Below are positions 17,221 to 25,536 of a stretch of DNA of 59,354 bases, in pieces; position 1 is the stretch's first letter, and every line of letters begins with the position of its first letter. The DNA comes from Magnetospirillum sulfuroxidans (lineage in GTDB: Bacteria > Pseudomonadota > Alphaproteobacteria > Rhodospirillales > Magnetospirillaceae), in assembly GCF_018224925.1 (NCBI RefSeq), contig NZ_JAGTUF010000020.1:1-59354 (forward strand). Reading direction: 5' to 3'. Both the position numbers and the translations under genes were made by a program. The notes under the pieces were generated by a model. It saw nothing but the letters and a program-made list of their open reading frames with translations, had not been told where the DNA came from and did not search any database.

Positions 17221-17985
17221 ATGTTGAAGCGTATTGTTGGGGCCTCTGCCGCCCTGGTCCTTTGTCTGTCGGCCCTTTCCGCCCGTGCTGACGAGGTGGT
17301 GGTGTTTGCCGCCGCGTCGCTGACCAATGCCGTCAACGATGTTGGCGCCGCCTTTACCGCCAAGACGGGGCATAGCGTCAAATCGTCCTTTGCCGCGTCT
17401 TCGGCCTTGGCCAAGCAGATCGAACAGGGCGCCCCGGCCCATGTCTTCGCTTCCGCCGATCTGAAGTGGATGGATTATCTGACCGAAAAGAAGCTGGTGA
17501 ACAACGATGCCCGCTTCAATCTTTTGGGCAATACCCTGGTGCTGGTGGCGCCGGCGGATTCCAAGGTCAGCGCGATGACCTTGACCGAAAAGACCGATAT
17601 CGCCGCCCTGGCCGGTTCCGGCCGGATCGCCACCGGCAATCCCGACAGCGTGCCGGTGGGTCTGTATTTCAAGAAGGCGATGGAAACCGCCGGCCAGTGG
17701 GCGGCGGTTCAGCCCAAGGTCGCGGCCGCCGATTCGGTGCGCGGCGCCTTGGCGTTCGTCGAACGTGGCGAGGTGCCCTATGGCGTGGTCTATGGCACCG
17801 ACGCGGCGATTAGCAGCAAGATCAAGGTGGTCGGCACCTTCCCCGACAGCCTGTATGGTCAGATCGTCTATCCGTTCGGTCAGATTGCCGGCAAGGAAAC
17901 CGCCGGTTCCAAGGCGTTCCTTGACTTCGTTCAGACCAACGAAGCCAAGGGCATCTTCGCCAAATACGGCTTCAAGGTGCGCTAA
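17221..17985 (+). CDS. modA: Molybdate ABC transporter substrate-binding protein ModA
   Basis: 254 aa. Signal peptide to about residue 23 (ARA|DEVVVF). Typical ModA landmarks follow: VFAAASLTNAVNDV (first oxyanion-contact Ser), SFAASSALAKQIEQGAPAHVFASAD, GNPDSVPVGLY and EVPYGVVYGTDA. Binds molybdate/tungstate in the periplasm. GGGAG lies just upstream. modB (permease) and modC (ATPase) do not follow; the next gene is a flavodoxin after a hairpin, so the rest of the transporter must be encoded elsewhere or this is a second copy. Confidence 0.94.
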   Translation: MLKRIVGASAALVLCLSALSARADEVVVFAAASLTNAVNDVGAAFTAKTGHSVKSSFAASSALAKQIEQGAPAHVFASADLKWMDYLTEKKLVNNDARFNLLGNTLVLVAPADSKVSAMTLTEKTDIAALAGSGRIATGNPDSVPVGLYFKKAMETAGQWAAVQPKVAAADSVRGALAFVERGEVPYGVVYGTDAAISSKIKVVGTFPDSLYGQIVYPFGQIAGKETAGSKAFLDFVQTNEAKGIFAKYGFKVR

Positions 17986-18007
17986 ACCCGGTTGTGGATT
18001 GGTGAGG

Positions 18008-18035
18008 ATGGGCGTCGGCTTCGGCCGGCGCCCAT
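18008..18035 (+). terminator. UUCG-capped hairpin after modA
   Basis: 12-bp stem (ATGGGCGTCGGC with GCCGGCGCCCAT, one G-U) closed by C(TTCG)G, an exceptionally stable tetraloop, 22 nt past the modA stop. No long T-run follows, only GTCGTTTGTC, so termination may be partial. Confidence 0.55.
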
Positions 18036-18173
18036 GTCGTTTGTCGGGCTGACATCCTGGCGGCGACAAGGCCGTCGCCGGCGCGGGATTGAGCGAATCC
18101 GCTCCAAAATAAGGCGAATGTGAACGGGTGATGAGAAAATGAGCGAATGACCTGACTTTCTGTGCGGTTTTAC

Positions 18174-18192
18174 ATTGCGAATGCGTCGCAAT
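18174..18192. promoter_or_regulatory. Fur-like palindrome upstream of flavodoxin
   Basis: ATTGCGA-ATGCG-TCGCAAT, perfect 7-nt arms, 47 nt before the flavodoxin ATG. Resembles the TGCGAAT-type iron boxes of proteobacterial Fur family sites, and flavodoxin is a classical iron-starvation gene. The factor is not proven from sequence. Confidence 0.5.
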
Positions 18193-18238
18193 AGCGATAG
18201 CCTCCTCGCGTCAATCACTTGATTCGAGGGCAAACAAG

Positions 18239-18721
18239 ATGAGCGTGACGGTGATTTTTGGTTCCGATCAGGGGTGCACGCGGGGCATTGCCAATCGCAT
18301 CGCCAAGAAATTGAACGGCAAGAGTCTGGACATCAAAAAGGCGACGGCGGAAGACCTGGAAGCTTGCCATTTGCTGATTTTGGGCTGTCCCACCTATGGC
18401 TTTGGCGATCTTCAATCCGATTGGGAGGACCGCATCGACATCTTGGATGACGTTGATCTGGCCGGCAAGAAAGTGGCCTTGTTCGGCACCGGCGATCAGG
18501 TCAATTATCCCGATTCGTTTATCGACGCGGTCGGCATCTTGTATGACCGGGTCACCGCCAAGGGGGCCCAGGTCGTCGGTTTCACCGAGACTGCCGGCTA
18601 CGACTTCACCGGCTCGGCCGCCCTGCGCGATGGCCGCTTCGTCGGTCTGGCCCTGGATGAGGACAATCAATCCGGCAAGACCGAGGGGAGGATTGGCGCA
18701 TGGATCAGCCAACTGACCTGA
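18239..18721 (+). CDS. Flavodoxin
   Basis: 160 aa long-chain-sized flavodoxin, a cytoplasmic FMN electron carrier that replaces ferredoxin when iron is scarce. FMN phosphate loop near residues 8-14 (GSDQGCT), a slightly unusual form of the usual T/S-x-T-G-x-T; the 50s loop reads GCPTYGFGDLQSDW and the 90s loop GTGDQVNYPDSF. The preceding Fur-like palindrome fits iron control. The gene overlaps the next one by 22 bp. It could be the general FldA or a NifF-type donor; nothing local decides. Confidence 0.93.
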   Translation: MSVTVIFGSDQGCTRGIANRIAKKLNGKSLDIKKATAEDLEACHLLILGCPTYGFGDLQSDWEDRIDILDDVDLAGKKVALFGTGDQVNYPDSFIDAVGILYDRVTAKGAQVVGFTETAGYDFTGSAALRDGRFVGLALDEDNQSGKTEGRIGAWISQLT

Positions 18722-19086
18722 AACCGCCCATGGCCGGTTTTCTGCCGCAATATCTCTATGAGCTGAAAAAGGGGGTGCGGCCGTTGTTCTTGCTGACCAT
18801 GAGCGCGGCCGAGGCCGAGCTGGTGCAAAAGCGCTTGGAAAAGGAAGCGGTGGCCTTTTACCGGCAATGTGTGTCCGAGACCAAGGTCAATATGTTCTTC
18901 GGTCAGGCTTATTGTATCGCCATGGTGCGATCCATCGTCACCGGACCACTGAACGCCTTGTCGCCGGAACAGGATTTCATCCTCGGAACCTTGCTGGGCT
19001 ACGAACGGGAACAGCAATGTCGGCGTTACCTGATCCGCGCCAGTCCGAGTGCGCGGATCCATTCAGAGCGGGCGCCGACGAATTGA
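18700..19086 (+). CDS. DUF2023-like protein coupled to flavodoxin
   Basis: 128 aa, soluble. The first ~105 residues carry the pattern LYELKKGVRPLFLLTM and a compact conserved domain; FFGQAYCIAMV is a further recognisable block. The Arg-rich tail after ~105 is probably disordered. Resembles the DUF2023 family, members of which lie beside flavodoxin genes. The start overlaps the flavodoxin end by 22 bp, arguing for joint translation and a role in flavodoxin function (inference). No known motif gives an activity. Confidence 0.75.
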   Translation: MDQPTDLKPPMAGFLPQYLYELKKGVRPLFLLTMSAAEAELVQKRLEKEAVAFYRQCVSETKVNMFFGQAYCIAMVRSIVTGPLNALSPEQDFILGTLLGYEREQQCRRYLIRASPSARIHSERAPTN

Positions 19087-19245
19087 CGGGACCGTGCCGG
19101 CCAGATCAAAGCTATTCAGCGAAGCGCGCCAGTAAGCACAACTAAAAATACATTTCGTTCATTGACAGGCCCTTGTTCGGAAATGCAGTGTTTGGCTGTC
19201 AACATTGAGTTGATTGACAATCATTGCACGAAGGAGAGTTCTGCC

Positions 19246-19632
19246 ATGGGTGCTGTGACCCTGACCAATCTGACCGGCGCGACTGTTTCCGTGAACAACT
19301 TCACCATCAACACCGTGCAGATCACCGCCAATGGCACGCCGCTGCCGCTGGGGGCGACCGGCTCTTATTTCTACAACGGCAAAAGCTGGAACGATTTCGA
19401 CGATCTGAATCTGGATGTGGTTCTGAACGGGAGTTCCTATCACGTCAATCTGAACCGGGGGCATTATTTCGGCGGTGGTGACTTCCACTATCCCGGCAAT
19501 GGCTCTGATGTCAGCTATGTGTTGCTCGGGACCGATTCCTCCAGTTCCTCGATCCGTTTTCTGCTGGCTTATCGGCAAGCTGGCGCCGCCACCTTGCTTT
19601 ATAGCACGGACAGCAAAAGCCTGGATCGCTGA
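19246..19632 (+). CDS. Unknown small beta-rich protein
   Basis: 128 aa; AAGGAGAG placed 7 nt before the ATG at 19246 makes this start firm. No signal peptide, no TM segment. Rich in Gly, Asn, Ser and Thr with alternating hydrophobic residues, typical of a beta sandwich (VTLTNLTGATVSVNNFTI, HYFGGGDFHYPG). Nine Ser/Asp residues cluster at GTDSSSSS. I do not recognise a family. It is followed by a strong hairpin, so it forms its own transcript end. Confidence 0.7.
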   Translation: MGAVTLTNLTGATVSVNNFTINTVQITANGTPLPLGATGSYFYNGKSWNDFDDLNLDVVLNGSSYHVNLNRGHYFGGGDFHYPGNGSDVSYVLLGTDSSSSSIRFLLAYRQAGAATLLYSTDSKSLDR

Positions 19633-19641
19633 GCAAGGGCG

Positions 19642-19665
19642 AAGGGCCGGCGGACGCCGGCCCTT
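19642..19665. terminator. Hairpin between convergent genes
   Basis: AAGGGCCGGCG-GA-CGCCGGCCCTT, 11-bp perfect inverted repeat 10 nt after one stop and 8 nt from the other. Probably a shared terminator for the small beta-rich protein and the YeeE/YedE gene. Confidence 0.65.
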
Positions 19666-19672
19666 CTGTCGT

Positions 19673-20770
19673 TCAACCGCGGCCCAGCGTCGCTTTCAGC
19701 GCGGCGCCGACGTTACCTTCCTCCATGTATTTCAGGCCCCAGACGCCACCAAACAAAATAGCCGCCAGGGCAATGACCGAGGTCGCCGACAAGGTGGAGA
19801 TGCCGGTCAGGCCCTGGCCGATGGTGCAGCCCATGGCCATGACGCCGCCGGTGCCCATCATCGCCGCGCCGATCAGATGGCGGCCCATGTCGGCGGCATC
19901 GGAAAAAGCCTCGATGTGGAAGCTTTTTCCCGTCAGTGCCGATAGGAAGGCGCCGACGATGACGCCGCCGATTGCGGCGATGCCGAAAGTGATGGTCGCG
20001 CCGGTATAGGTCATCAAATACATCATGGAATCGCCCATGGGGGCGACGAAGGTGAAACTGGACAGCGGGGTGGGGTCGAAATCGTCGGCGCCCAGCATTC
20101 CGGTGATCCACCAGCCGGCCGGCACCAGCAGGCCGATGATCAGGCCGCCGATGATGTCGTGCGGGGCGGCGCGAAATTCGGCATCCTTGAAGCAGAACAC
20201 CAACAGACCGCCGGCGATGAGGGCGACCGTCAGCCAGCGCGCCAATCCCTCGGTCAATCCCCATGCCGTCAGTAAGGCCGGCAGGCCTTGGTTGGCGGCG
20301 ACGCCGGTCATGCTGATATTGGTGATCGCCTCGATTTGCACGCGGCCCAGGCCGATCAGACCCTTTAGCGTCATATAGGCGAACAGGCCGATCACCAAGA
20401 AGGTGACGACGGATTTCAGATTGCCGCCGCCGATGCGGACCAGCGTCTTGTTGCCGCAGCCGCCGGCCAAGGTCATGCCAAAGCCGAACAGAACGCCGCC
20501 GATGATCGCCCCGGCCCAGGCCAGCGGGCCTTGCAGATAGATGCTTTTACCCAAATCGATCAAGCCGCCCTGGTGCATGCCCTGGCTGACGATCATGCCG
20601 ACGGCCAAAGCCAGCATCCAGGCGCGGAAGCGCCGCCAGTCGTCCATGAAGACGATGTCGGACAGTGCCCCCATGGTGCAGAAATTGGTACGCTGGGCGG
20701 TGGCCCCAAAGACCAGGCCCGCCACGAAGGCGGCCCCACCGACGATGGTGGTGATTGGCAATTCGCTCAC
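19673..20770 (-). CDS. YeeE/YedE-family sulfur-compound transporter
   Basis: 365 aa, about nine to ten TM helices in two similar halves. Conserved Cys motifs: NFCTMG (C31), GGCGNKT (C105) and GCTIGQG (C315), the pattern of the YeeE/YedE family, in which thiosulfate uptake (TsuA) uses cysteines along the path. Full-length two-half form rather than split subunits. Divergent from DsrE2-like, RHH, TusA and thioredoxin-fold genes, so it probably imports a reduced sulfur compound for that module (inference). Confidence 0.9.
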   Translation of the reverse strand: MSELPITTIVGGAAFVAGLVFGATAQRTNFCTMGALSDIVFMDDWRRFRAWMLALAVGMIVSQGMHQGGLIDLGKSIYLQGPLAWAGAIIGGVLFGFGMTLAGGCGNKTLVRIGGGNLKSVVTFLVIGLFAYMTLKGLIGLGRVQIEAITNISMTGVAANQGLPALLTAWGLTEGLARWLTVALIAGGLLVFCFKDAEFRAAPHDIIGGLIIGLLVPAGWWITGMLGADDFDPTPLSSFTFVAPMGDSMMYLMTYTGATITFGIAAIGGVIVGAFLSALTGKSFHIEAFSDAADMGRHLIGAAMMGTGGVMAMGCTIGQGLTGISTLSATSVIALAAILFGGVWGLKYMEEGNVGAALKATLGRG

Positions 20771-21031
20771 GTTCTTCCTCCCGGTTCAGGGTCCCCTTTG
20801 GTGCTCGCGACAGCGAAGACGCTTGGCGGCTGGGGCTTCCTCGTGTATATTTCTTCATGCTAAATTAGCACCGGCCCTGACCATCGCACAAGACCCGCTT
20901 GTAGCGCGGCAGGAATAACGGGGCGAGAGAAAAACAGGTGTAGGCGCCAGTTACTACCATCAGTGGCTTGGCGACGTCTTAGAGTGGCTTGCACATTAGA
21001 AAAACATAATGCAAACCACGGGAGGAAAAGC

Positions 21032-21520
21032 ATGGCTGCCAACGGCAAGTCGATGTCCATTATCGTCACCAAGGGTTCGCTCGATTGGGCCTATCCGCCG
21101 TTCATCCTGGCCACCACCGCGGCGGCCATGGATTTGGACGTGACACTGTTTTTCACCTTTTACGGTCTGACGCTGTTAAAGAAGAATCTGGACCTCAAAG
21201 TCACCACCTTGGGCAATGCCGGCATGGAAATGCCGATGATGGGCGGCCATATGGTCATGCCCAATCTGGTCGGCGCCTTGCCGGGCATGGATGCCATGGC
21301 GACGGCGATGATGAAGGGGTTGATCAAGAAGAAAGGCGTCGCCTCGATCGAGGATTTGCGCGACGCGGCGAAAGAATGCGGCGTGCGCATGATCGCCTGT
21401 CAGATGACCATGGATCTGTTCGAATACGATGCCAAGGATTTGATCGACGGCGTCGAATATGCCGGGGCGGCCACTTATATCGAGACAGCGACCCAGTGCG
21501 ACATCAACCTGTTCATCTAG
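21032..21520 (+). CDS. DsrE2-like sulfur-carrier protein
   Basis: 162 aa, soluble alpha/beta protein of the DsrE/DsrF family, DsrE2 branch: SIIVTKGSLDWAYPPFILATTAAAMD at the N-terminus, GNAGMEMPMMGG loop, and the family Cys in MIACQMTMDLF (C123). DsrE2 proteins carry sulfane sulfur as persulfide and pair with TusA. GGAGGAAAAGC precedes the ATG at 21032. First gene of a plus-strand operon ending with tusA and a thioredoxin-fold gene. Confidence 0.9.
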   Translation: MAANGKSMSIIVTKGSLDWAYPPFILATTAAAMDLDVTLFFTFYGLTLLKKNLDLKVTTLGNAGMEMPMMGGHMVMPNLVGALPGMDAMATAMMKGLIKKKGVASIEDLRDAAKECGVRMIACQMTMDLFEYDAKDLIDGVEYAGAATYIETATQCDINLFI

Positions 21521-21837
21521 ACCCGGCCAAGCCGCCGGTCTTTGCCAGCGACGACCACGGCGACGGACCGTTGGCGCGTTTGTTCGGCTTGTGCAATTCC
21601 GAGCAGGCGCGGGCATACGCGCCGGAAAAGCGCTCGGTCCGTATCCATGGCCATTCCACCACCATCCGGCTTGAACGGGCGTTCTGGACGGTGTTGGATG
21701 AGATGGCCAGGGATGAGGGCGTCGCCGCAAGCGCCCTTATTGCCCGCATCCACGACCATTGTCTGGTCAATAACGACAAGAATTTGGCATCGTGTCTGCG
21801 GGTGGTGTGCCTGAAATACATCAATCTCGGCAATTGA
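21496..21837 (+). CDS. Ribbon-helix-helix (RHH_4) protein
   Basis: The supported domain runs from about 21589 to the stop: CNSEQARAY...KRSVRIHGHSTTIRLERAFWTVLDEMARDEGVAASALIARIHD, a ribbon-helix-helix fold of the RHH_4 type, and ends VVCLKYINLG. No ATG is available. A GTG at 21496 (113 aa, overlapping the DsrE2 stop by 25 nt) or TTGs at 21571 or 21589 are the candidates; the last gives the best alignment with the paralogue at 24639-24908, which begins MCDIYAS. Likely DNA-binding, perhaps regulating the sulfur genes (inference). The start coordinate is uncertain. Confidence 0.65.
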   Translation: MRHQPVHLDPAKPPVFASDDHGDGPLARLFGLCNSEQARAYAPEKRSVRIHGHSTTIRLERAFWTVLDEMARDEGVAASALIARIHDHCLVNNDKNLASCLRVVCLKYINLGN

Positions 21838-21874
21838 AGCGGTCGGCCGGGGGGAACTCTAGGAGAGGTCACAT

Positions 21875-22099
21875 ATGAGCACGGTTCTCGACGTCAAGGG
21901 TTTGAACTGCCCGCTGCCCATCCTGCGCACCAAGAAGGCGATGAAGGACATCGCCGTGGACGCGGTGCTGGAAGTCCATGCCACCGATCCTGGCTCGGTC
22001 AAGGACATGGAAGCCTTTTGCAAGCAGACCGGCAACGAATTGATGGAAACCGCTGAAACCGGCGGCGTCTATCAGTTCAAGATCAAGCGCAAGAGCTGA
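21875..22099 (+). CDS. tusA: TusA-family sulfurtransferase
   Basis: 74 aa. Has the hallmark GLNCPLPILRTKKAM with the CPxP motif and persulfide-carrying C12, and the standard length of about 75-80 aa. Cytoplasmic sulfur relay protein accepting sulfane sulfur and passing it on, here probably with DsrE2. AGGAGAGG lies upstream. The next gene starts 4 nt after its stop, indicating one transcript. Confidence 0.95.
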   Translation: MSTVLDVKGLNCPLPILRTKKAMKDIAVDAVLEVHATDPGSVKDMEAFCKQTGNELMETAETGGVYQFKIKRKS

Positions 22100-22103
22100 T
22101 CCC

Positions 22104-22466
22104 ATGCGGCATTTGCCGGTATTGTTCGCCATGCTGGCCGCGGTCCTGGTCATGATGACCGGGGCCGCGCGCGCCGCCGAATTGGTGATGGTGGAAGCCA
22201 AGGGCTGCGCCTGGTGCGCCAAATGGCATCGTGATCTGGGCGCCATCTATGGGAAAACAGAGGAGGGCCGCAAACTGCCGTTGCGAATCGTCCACCTGGA
22301 AACCCTGCCGCCGGATTTGCGCAAGATCAAGGGGCTGCGTTACGCCCCCACCTTCGTCGCCCTGCAATGCGGCCGCGAGATCGGCCGGATTGTCGGCTAT
22401 AACGGGGATGACATGTTCTGGGGCGAGTTGGCCGAAATCGCCAAAAAGCTGAAGCCTGCCTGTTAG
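22104..22466 (+). CDS. Secreted thioredoxin-fold protein (SoxS/SoxW-like)
   Basis: 120 aa. Signal peptide to about residue 25 (ARA|AELVMV). Active-site CAWC (C35, C38) follows beta-1 as in thioredoxins; a cis-Pro loop YAPTFVAL lies near residue 80, and CGREIGRIVGY follows. Short periplasmic thiol-disulfide oxidoreductase similar in size and layout to SoxS-type proteins. In context it probably reduces disulfides or handles periplasmic sulfur for the module. Confidence 0.82.
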   Translation: MRHLPVLFAMLAAVLVMMTGAARAAELVMVEAKGCAWCAKWHRDLGAIYGKTEEGRKLPLRIVHLETLPPDLRKIKGLRYAPTFVALQCGREIGRIVGYNGDDMFWGELAEIAKKLKPAC

Positions 22467-22569
22467 AGCTGGACGTGATACGCTGGAAATGCTTGTGCGG
22501 GCATGGGGCCGAAGAAACACCGGCTCCCATTGGACGAATGGGCGAGCGGATGGAAGATGAGAGCAAGAA

Positions 22570-22585
22570 GGCTCCCGAAGGAGCC
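22570..22585 (-). terminator. UUCG-capped hairpin after guaA
   Basis: On the minus strand GGCTCC-TTCG-GGAGCC followed by TTCTTGCTC, about 30 nt past the guaA stop. A short but stable terminator candidate. Confidence 0.5.
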
Positions 22586-22614
22586 CTCCCTAAATCAGCG
22601 AAGTGCTTGAAAAA

Positions 22615-24168
22615 TCATTCCCACTCAATCGTCCCCGGCGGCTTGGACGTCACGTCGTAGGTCACCCGGTTGATGCCCTTGCACTCGTTGATGATGCGAT
22701 TGGCGACGCGGCCCAAAAAGGCCATGTCGAAGGGATAGAAATCGGCGGTCATGCCGTCGGTGGACGTCACCGCGCGCAGCGCGCAGGCATAATCATAGGA
22801 ACGCGAATCGCCCATGACGCCGACGGTGCGCACCGGCAGCAACACGGTAAAGGCCTGCCAGATGACGTCATACAGGCCGGCGTTGCGGATTTCTTCCAGG
22901 TAAATGGCATCGGCCTTTTTCAGGATTTCCAGCTTGTCGCGGGTGATTTCCTGGCCGGGGATGCGGATGGCCAAACCGGGGCCGGGGAAGGGGTGACGGC
23001 CGACCATTTCGTCGGGCAGGCCCAATTCGCGGCCTAGCGCGCGGACTTCGTCCTTGAACAATTCGCGCAAGGGTTCCACCAGCTTCATGTTCATGCGTTC
23101 GGGCAGGCCGCCCACATTGTGGTGGCTTTTGATGGTGACGCTGGGGCCGCCGATGAACGACACGCTTTCGATGACGTCGGGGTACAGCGTGCCCTGCGCC
23201 AGGAAATCGGCACCGCCGATCCGCTTGGCTTCTTCCTCGAACACGTCGATGAACAAGGCGCCGATGGTCTTACGCTTTTGCTCGGGGTCGGTCATGCCGG
23301 CCAAGCGGCCAAGGAACAGATCCGAAGCGTCGTTATGGATCAGGTTGATGTTGAAACGGTCGCGGAAGACGCTGACCACCTGTTCGGATTCGCCCAAGCG
23401 CATCAGCCCGTGATCGACATAGACGCAGGTCAACTGGTCGCCGATGGCTTCATGGATCAATGCCGCCACCACCGAGGAATCGACGCCGCCGGACAGGCCG
23501 CAAATCACCCGGCCCTTGCCCACTTGTTGGCGGATCTTGGCGATGGCCTGATCCTTGAACGCGGCCATGGTCCAGTTGCCCTGGCAGCCGGCGACGGTGT
23601 GGGTGAAATTCTTCAGCAATTGGGCGCCGTGCGGGGTGTGCACCACTTCGGGGTGGAACTGCACGGCATAGAACCGGCGCTCGTCATTGGCGATGGCGGC
23701 AAACGGAGCGCCTTCCGAGGTGCCGACGACGCGGAAGCCATCGGGCAGCTTGGTGACGCGGTCACCGTGGCTCATCCAGACCTGTTCCGTGCTGCCCTTG
23801 GCCCATACCCCGGTGAACAAGGCGCAATCGTCGATGATCTCGACATACGCGCGGCCGAATTCGCGGTGATCGCCCGGCTCGACCTTACCGCCCAATTGTT
23901 CGCACATGGTTTGCTGGCCATAGCAGATGCCCAGGACGGGAACGCCCAGGGCGAACACCGCCTCGGGGGCGCGCGGGCTGCCGAAATCGGCCACCGAGCT
24001 GGGGCCGCCGGACAAGATGACGGCCTGGGGGGCGAACTGGGCCAGGGATTCGGCGGTGACCCGGTTAAAGGGGTGGATTTCGCAATAGACGCCGCTTTCG
24101 CGCACCCGGCGCGCGATCAACTGGGTCACTTGGCTGCCGAAATCAAGGATCAGGACGCGGTCGGACAT
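22615..24168 (-). CDS. guaA: GMP synthase (glutamine-hydrolysing)
   Basis: 517 aa, usual GuaA length. Class I glutamine amidotransferase domain first (GICYGQQ with C82, FHPEVVHT), then the ATP-PPase domain with the PP-loop [10 protein letters not shown], and the GMP-synthase dimerisation domain ending [15 protein letters not shown]. Converts XMP to GMP. Start at 24168 has GAGG upstream; an upstream ATG at 24243 would add 25 residues before the conserved RVLILDFG strand. Monocistronic, bounded by hairpins on both sides. Confidence 0.97.
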   Translation of the reverse strand: MSDRVLILDFGSQVTQLIARRVRESGVYCEIHPFNRVTAESLAQFAPQAVILSGGPSSVADFGSPRAPEAVFALGVPVLGICYGQQTMCEQLGGKVEPGDHREFGRAYVEIIDDCALFTGVWAKGSTEQVWMSHGDRVTKLPDGFRVVGTSEGAPFAAIANDERRFYAVQFHPEVVHTPHGAQLLKNFTHTVAGCQGNWTMAAFKDQAIAKIRQQVGKGRVICGLSGGVDSSVVAALIHEAIGDQLTCVYVDHGLMRLGESEQVVSVFRDRFNINLIHNDASDLFLGRLAGMTDPEQKRKTIGALFIDVFEEEAKRIGGADFLAQGTLYPDVIESVSFIGGPSVTIKSHHNVGGLPERMNMKLVEPLRELFKDEVRALGRELGLPDEMVGRHPFPGPGLAIRIPGQEITRDKLEILKKADAIYLEEIRNAGLYDVIWQAFTVLLPVRTVGVMGDSRSYDYACALRAVTSTDGMTADFYPFDMAFLGRVANRIINECKGINRVTYDVTSKPPGTIEWE

Positions 24169-24240
24169 GGCTGGCCTCGGGAAACGGGGATGATGTTTGG
24201 GCGCGCACTCTAGCCCCAAGGCGGCAGCCTGGGCAAGAAA

Positions 24241-24271
24241 CAAGGCCCGCGCCTTGACGGCGCGGGCCTTG
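24241..24271 (-). terminator. Hairpin upstream of guaA, downstream of small TM gene
   Basis: CAAGGCCCGCGCC with GGCGCGGGCCTTG, 13-bp perfect stem, 5-nt loop, then TTTCTTG on the minus strand. A likely terminator of the small membrane-protein gene. Confidence 0.65.
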
Positions 24272-24282
24272 GAATTTGAGAA

Positions 24283-24317
24283 ACCGGCCCCGCTTATGTG
24301 GGGGGGGCGGGGCCGGT
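24283..24317 (-). terminator. Second hairpin in tandem
   Basis: ACCGGCCCCGC with GCGGGGCCGGT, 11-bp perfect stem, G-rich 13-nt loop, followed by TTCTC on the minus strand. It sits 10 nt past the small gene's stop and 11 nt before the other hairpin, forming a tandem terminator. Confidence 0.5.
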
Positions 24318-24327
24318 CCCCAAGGGA

Positions 24328-24537
24328 TCAGCCGCCAGTGCGGCTGATCACCTTATCCATCCAGGTCGCCAACAACCCGAAGGCGGCGACCATGCACAGG
24401 CCCAGCGGAACCAGAACCCACAGATCGATGGTGCTAAAACTGGTGGCTTGGCCTTTGATCATGAACGAATTGATCATCACCCAGACCAGGACCGGGGCGC
24501 CCATGGCCAGAACCAAAAGATAGGGAAGGATGCGCAA
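24328..24537 (-). CDS. Small two-TM membrane protein, unknown
   Basis: About 69 aa: two hydrophobic helices (residues ~3-22 and ~37-58) with a short polar loop and a C-terminal MDKVISRTGG. No ATG near the N-terminus; the TTG at 24537 has GGAG 6 nt upstream and is preferred over the TTG at 24552. I do not recognise a family. Confidence 0.5.
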   Translation of the reverse strand: MRILPYLLVLAMGAPVLVWVMINSFMIKGQATSFSTIDLWVLVPLGLCMVAAFGLLATWMDKVISRTGG

Positions 24538-24638
24538 AGCCGTCTCCGTCAAAGAGTGTAATCAATCTAAGAACAATTCGCGGGTCTTAGCCGAGCCCTA
24601 CGCACAAGTCAAGCCTCGGATAAATAACGCTAAAAATT

Positions 24639-24908
24639 CTATGGGTTTAGGCGGAGGCCAAGATGGGTGACGCAAACGACCCGCAGCAGCGAGGCAAAAT
24701 TGCCGATTTCGCCGCGGCGTTCGATCACTTCGTCGTGCAATTGGGTGAGGAATTGAGCCAGGCTCAGTCCGCCCTCGGCGGCGATGGTTTCCAGAATCTG
24801 CCAGAACCGCCGTTCGACCTTGATGCTGGTGACGACACCGCCGATGCGCACCGACCGCGCCACGCTTTGATAGAGCAACGGGTCGGTGCTGGCGTAGATG
24901 TCGCACAT
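24639..24908 (-). CDS. Ribbon-helix-helix (RHH_4) protein
   Basis: 89 aa: SVRIGGVVTSIKVERRFWQILETIAAEGGLSLAQFLTQLHDEV is a ribbon-helix-helix DNA-binding fold of the RHH_4 type, ending SLLRVVCVTHLGLRLNP. Paralogue of the RHH gene at 21496-21837 (shared VRIxG, hsT-I-lER-FW and LRVVC blocks). Probably a small regulator; target unknown. Confidence 0.75.
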   Translation of the reverse strand: MCDIYASTDPLLYQSVARSVRIGGVVTSIKVERRFWQILETIAAEGGLSLAQFLTQLHDEVIERRGEIGNFASLLRVVCVTHLGLRLNP

Positions 24909-24951
24909 GACGGCCTCCGGCGATGAAAATCGGACAGGCCGTCAGCATAGC

Positions 24952-25536
24952 TCAGCCATGGCTGATTTTGGTGCCCAAAACCGCCAGGAACTGGGCCATC
25001 CATGCCGGATGGGCGGGCCAGGCAGGAGCGGTGACCAAATGGCCGTCGGTGACGGCGCCATCAATGGCGATGTCGGCATAGAAGCCGCCGGCCAGGGTGA
25101 CCTCGGGGGCGCAGGCCGGATAGGCTGAAACCCGCTTGCCGGTCAAGATACCGGCGGCGGCCAGCAATTGGGCGCCGTGGCAGATGGCGGCGATGGGCTT
25201 GGCGGCGGCGTCAAAGGCGCGGACCAGGTTCAGCACATCGGTGTTCAGGCGCAAATATTCCGGTGCCCGGCCGCCGGGAATAACCAAGGCATCGTAAGCG
25301 TCGGCCTTGGCCGCGGTGAAATCGGCGTTCAAGGTGAAATTATGGCCGCGCTTTTCACTGTAGGTCTGGTCTCCCTCGAAATCGTGGATGGCGGTGCGCA
25401 CCTGTTGGCCGGATTCCTTGCCGGGACAGACCGCATCGACGCTGTGGCCCACCGCCAGCAAGATTTGAAACGGAACCATGGTTTCGTAATCCTCGGCATA
25501 ATCGCCGACGATCATCAGAATTTTCTTGGCGGCCAT
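24952..25536 (-). CDS. DJ-1/PfpI-family protein
   Basis: 194 aa, cytoplasmic, alpha/beta class I glutamine amidotransferase-like fold. Nucleophile elbow AICHGAQ (C119, H120), acidic partner E18 in DYAEDYE, and [12 protein letters not shown]. Members include proteases, chaperones and deglycases, so the true activity is open. It lies 43 nt downstream-oriented of the RHH gene start on the same strand, with a separate start. Confidence 0.88.
   Translation of the reverse strand: MAAKKILMIVGDYAEDYETMVPFQILLAVGHSVDAVCPGKESGQQVRTAIHDFEGDQTYSEKRGHNFTLNADFTAAKADAYDALVIPGGRAPEYLRLNTDVLNLVRAFDAAAKPIAAICHGAQLLAAAGILTGKRVSAYPACAPEVTLAGGFYADIAIDGAVTDGHLVTAPAWPAHPAWMAQFLAVLGTKISHG

Noticed and set aside
22475-22660. 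61-codon plus-strand frame at the end of guaA
   Set aside because: The tail [14 protein letters not shown] is the usual shadow of the conserved guaA 3' end; no RBS.
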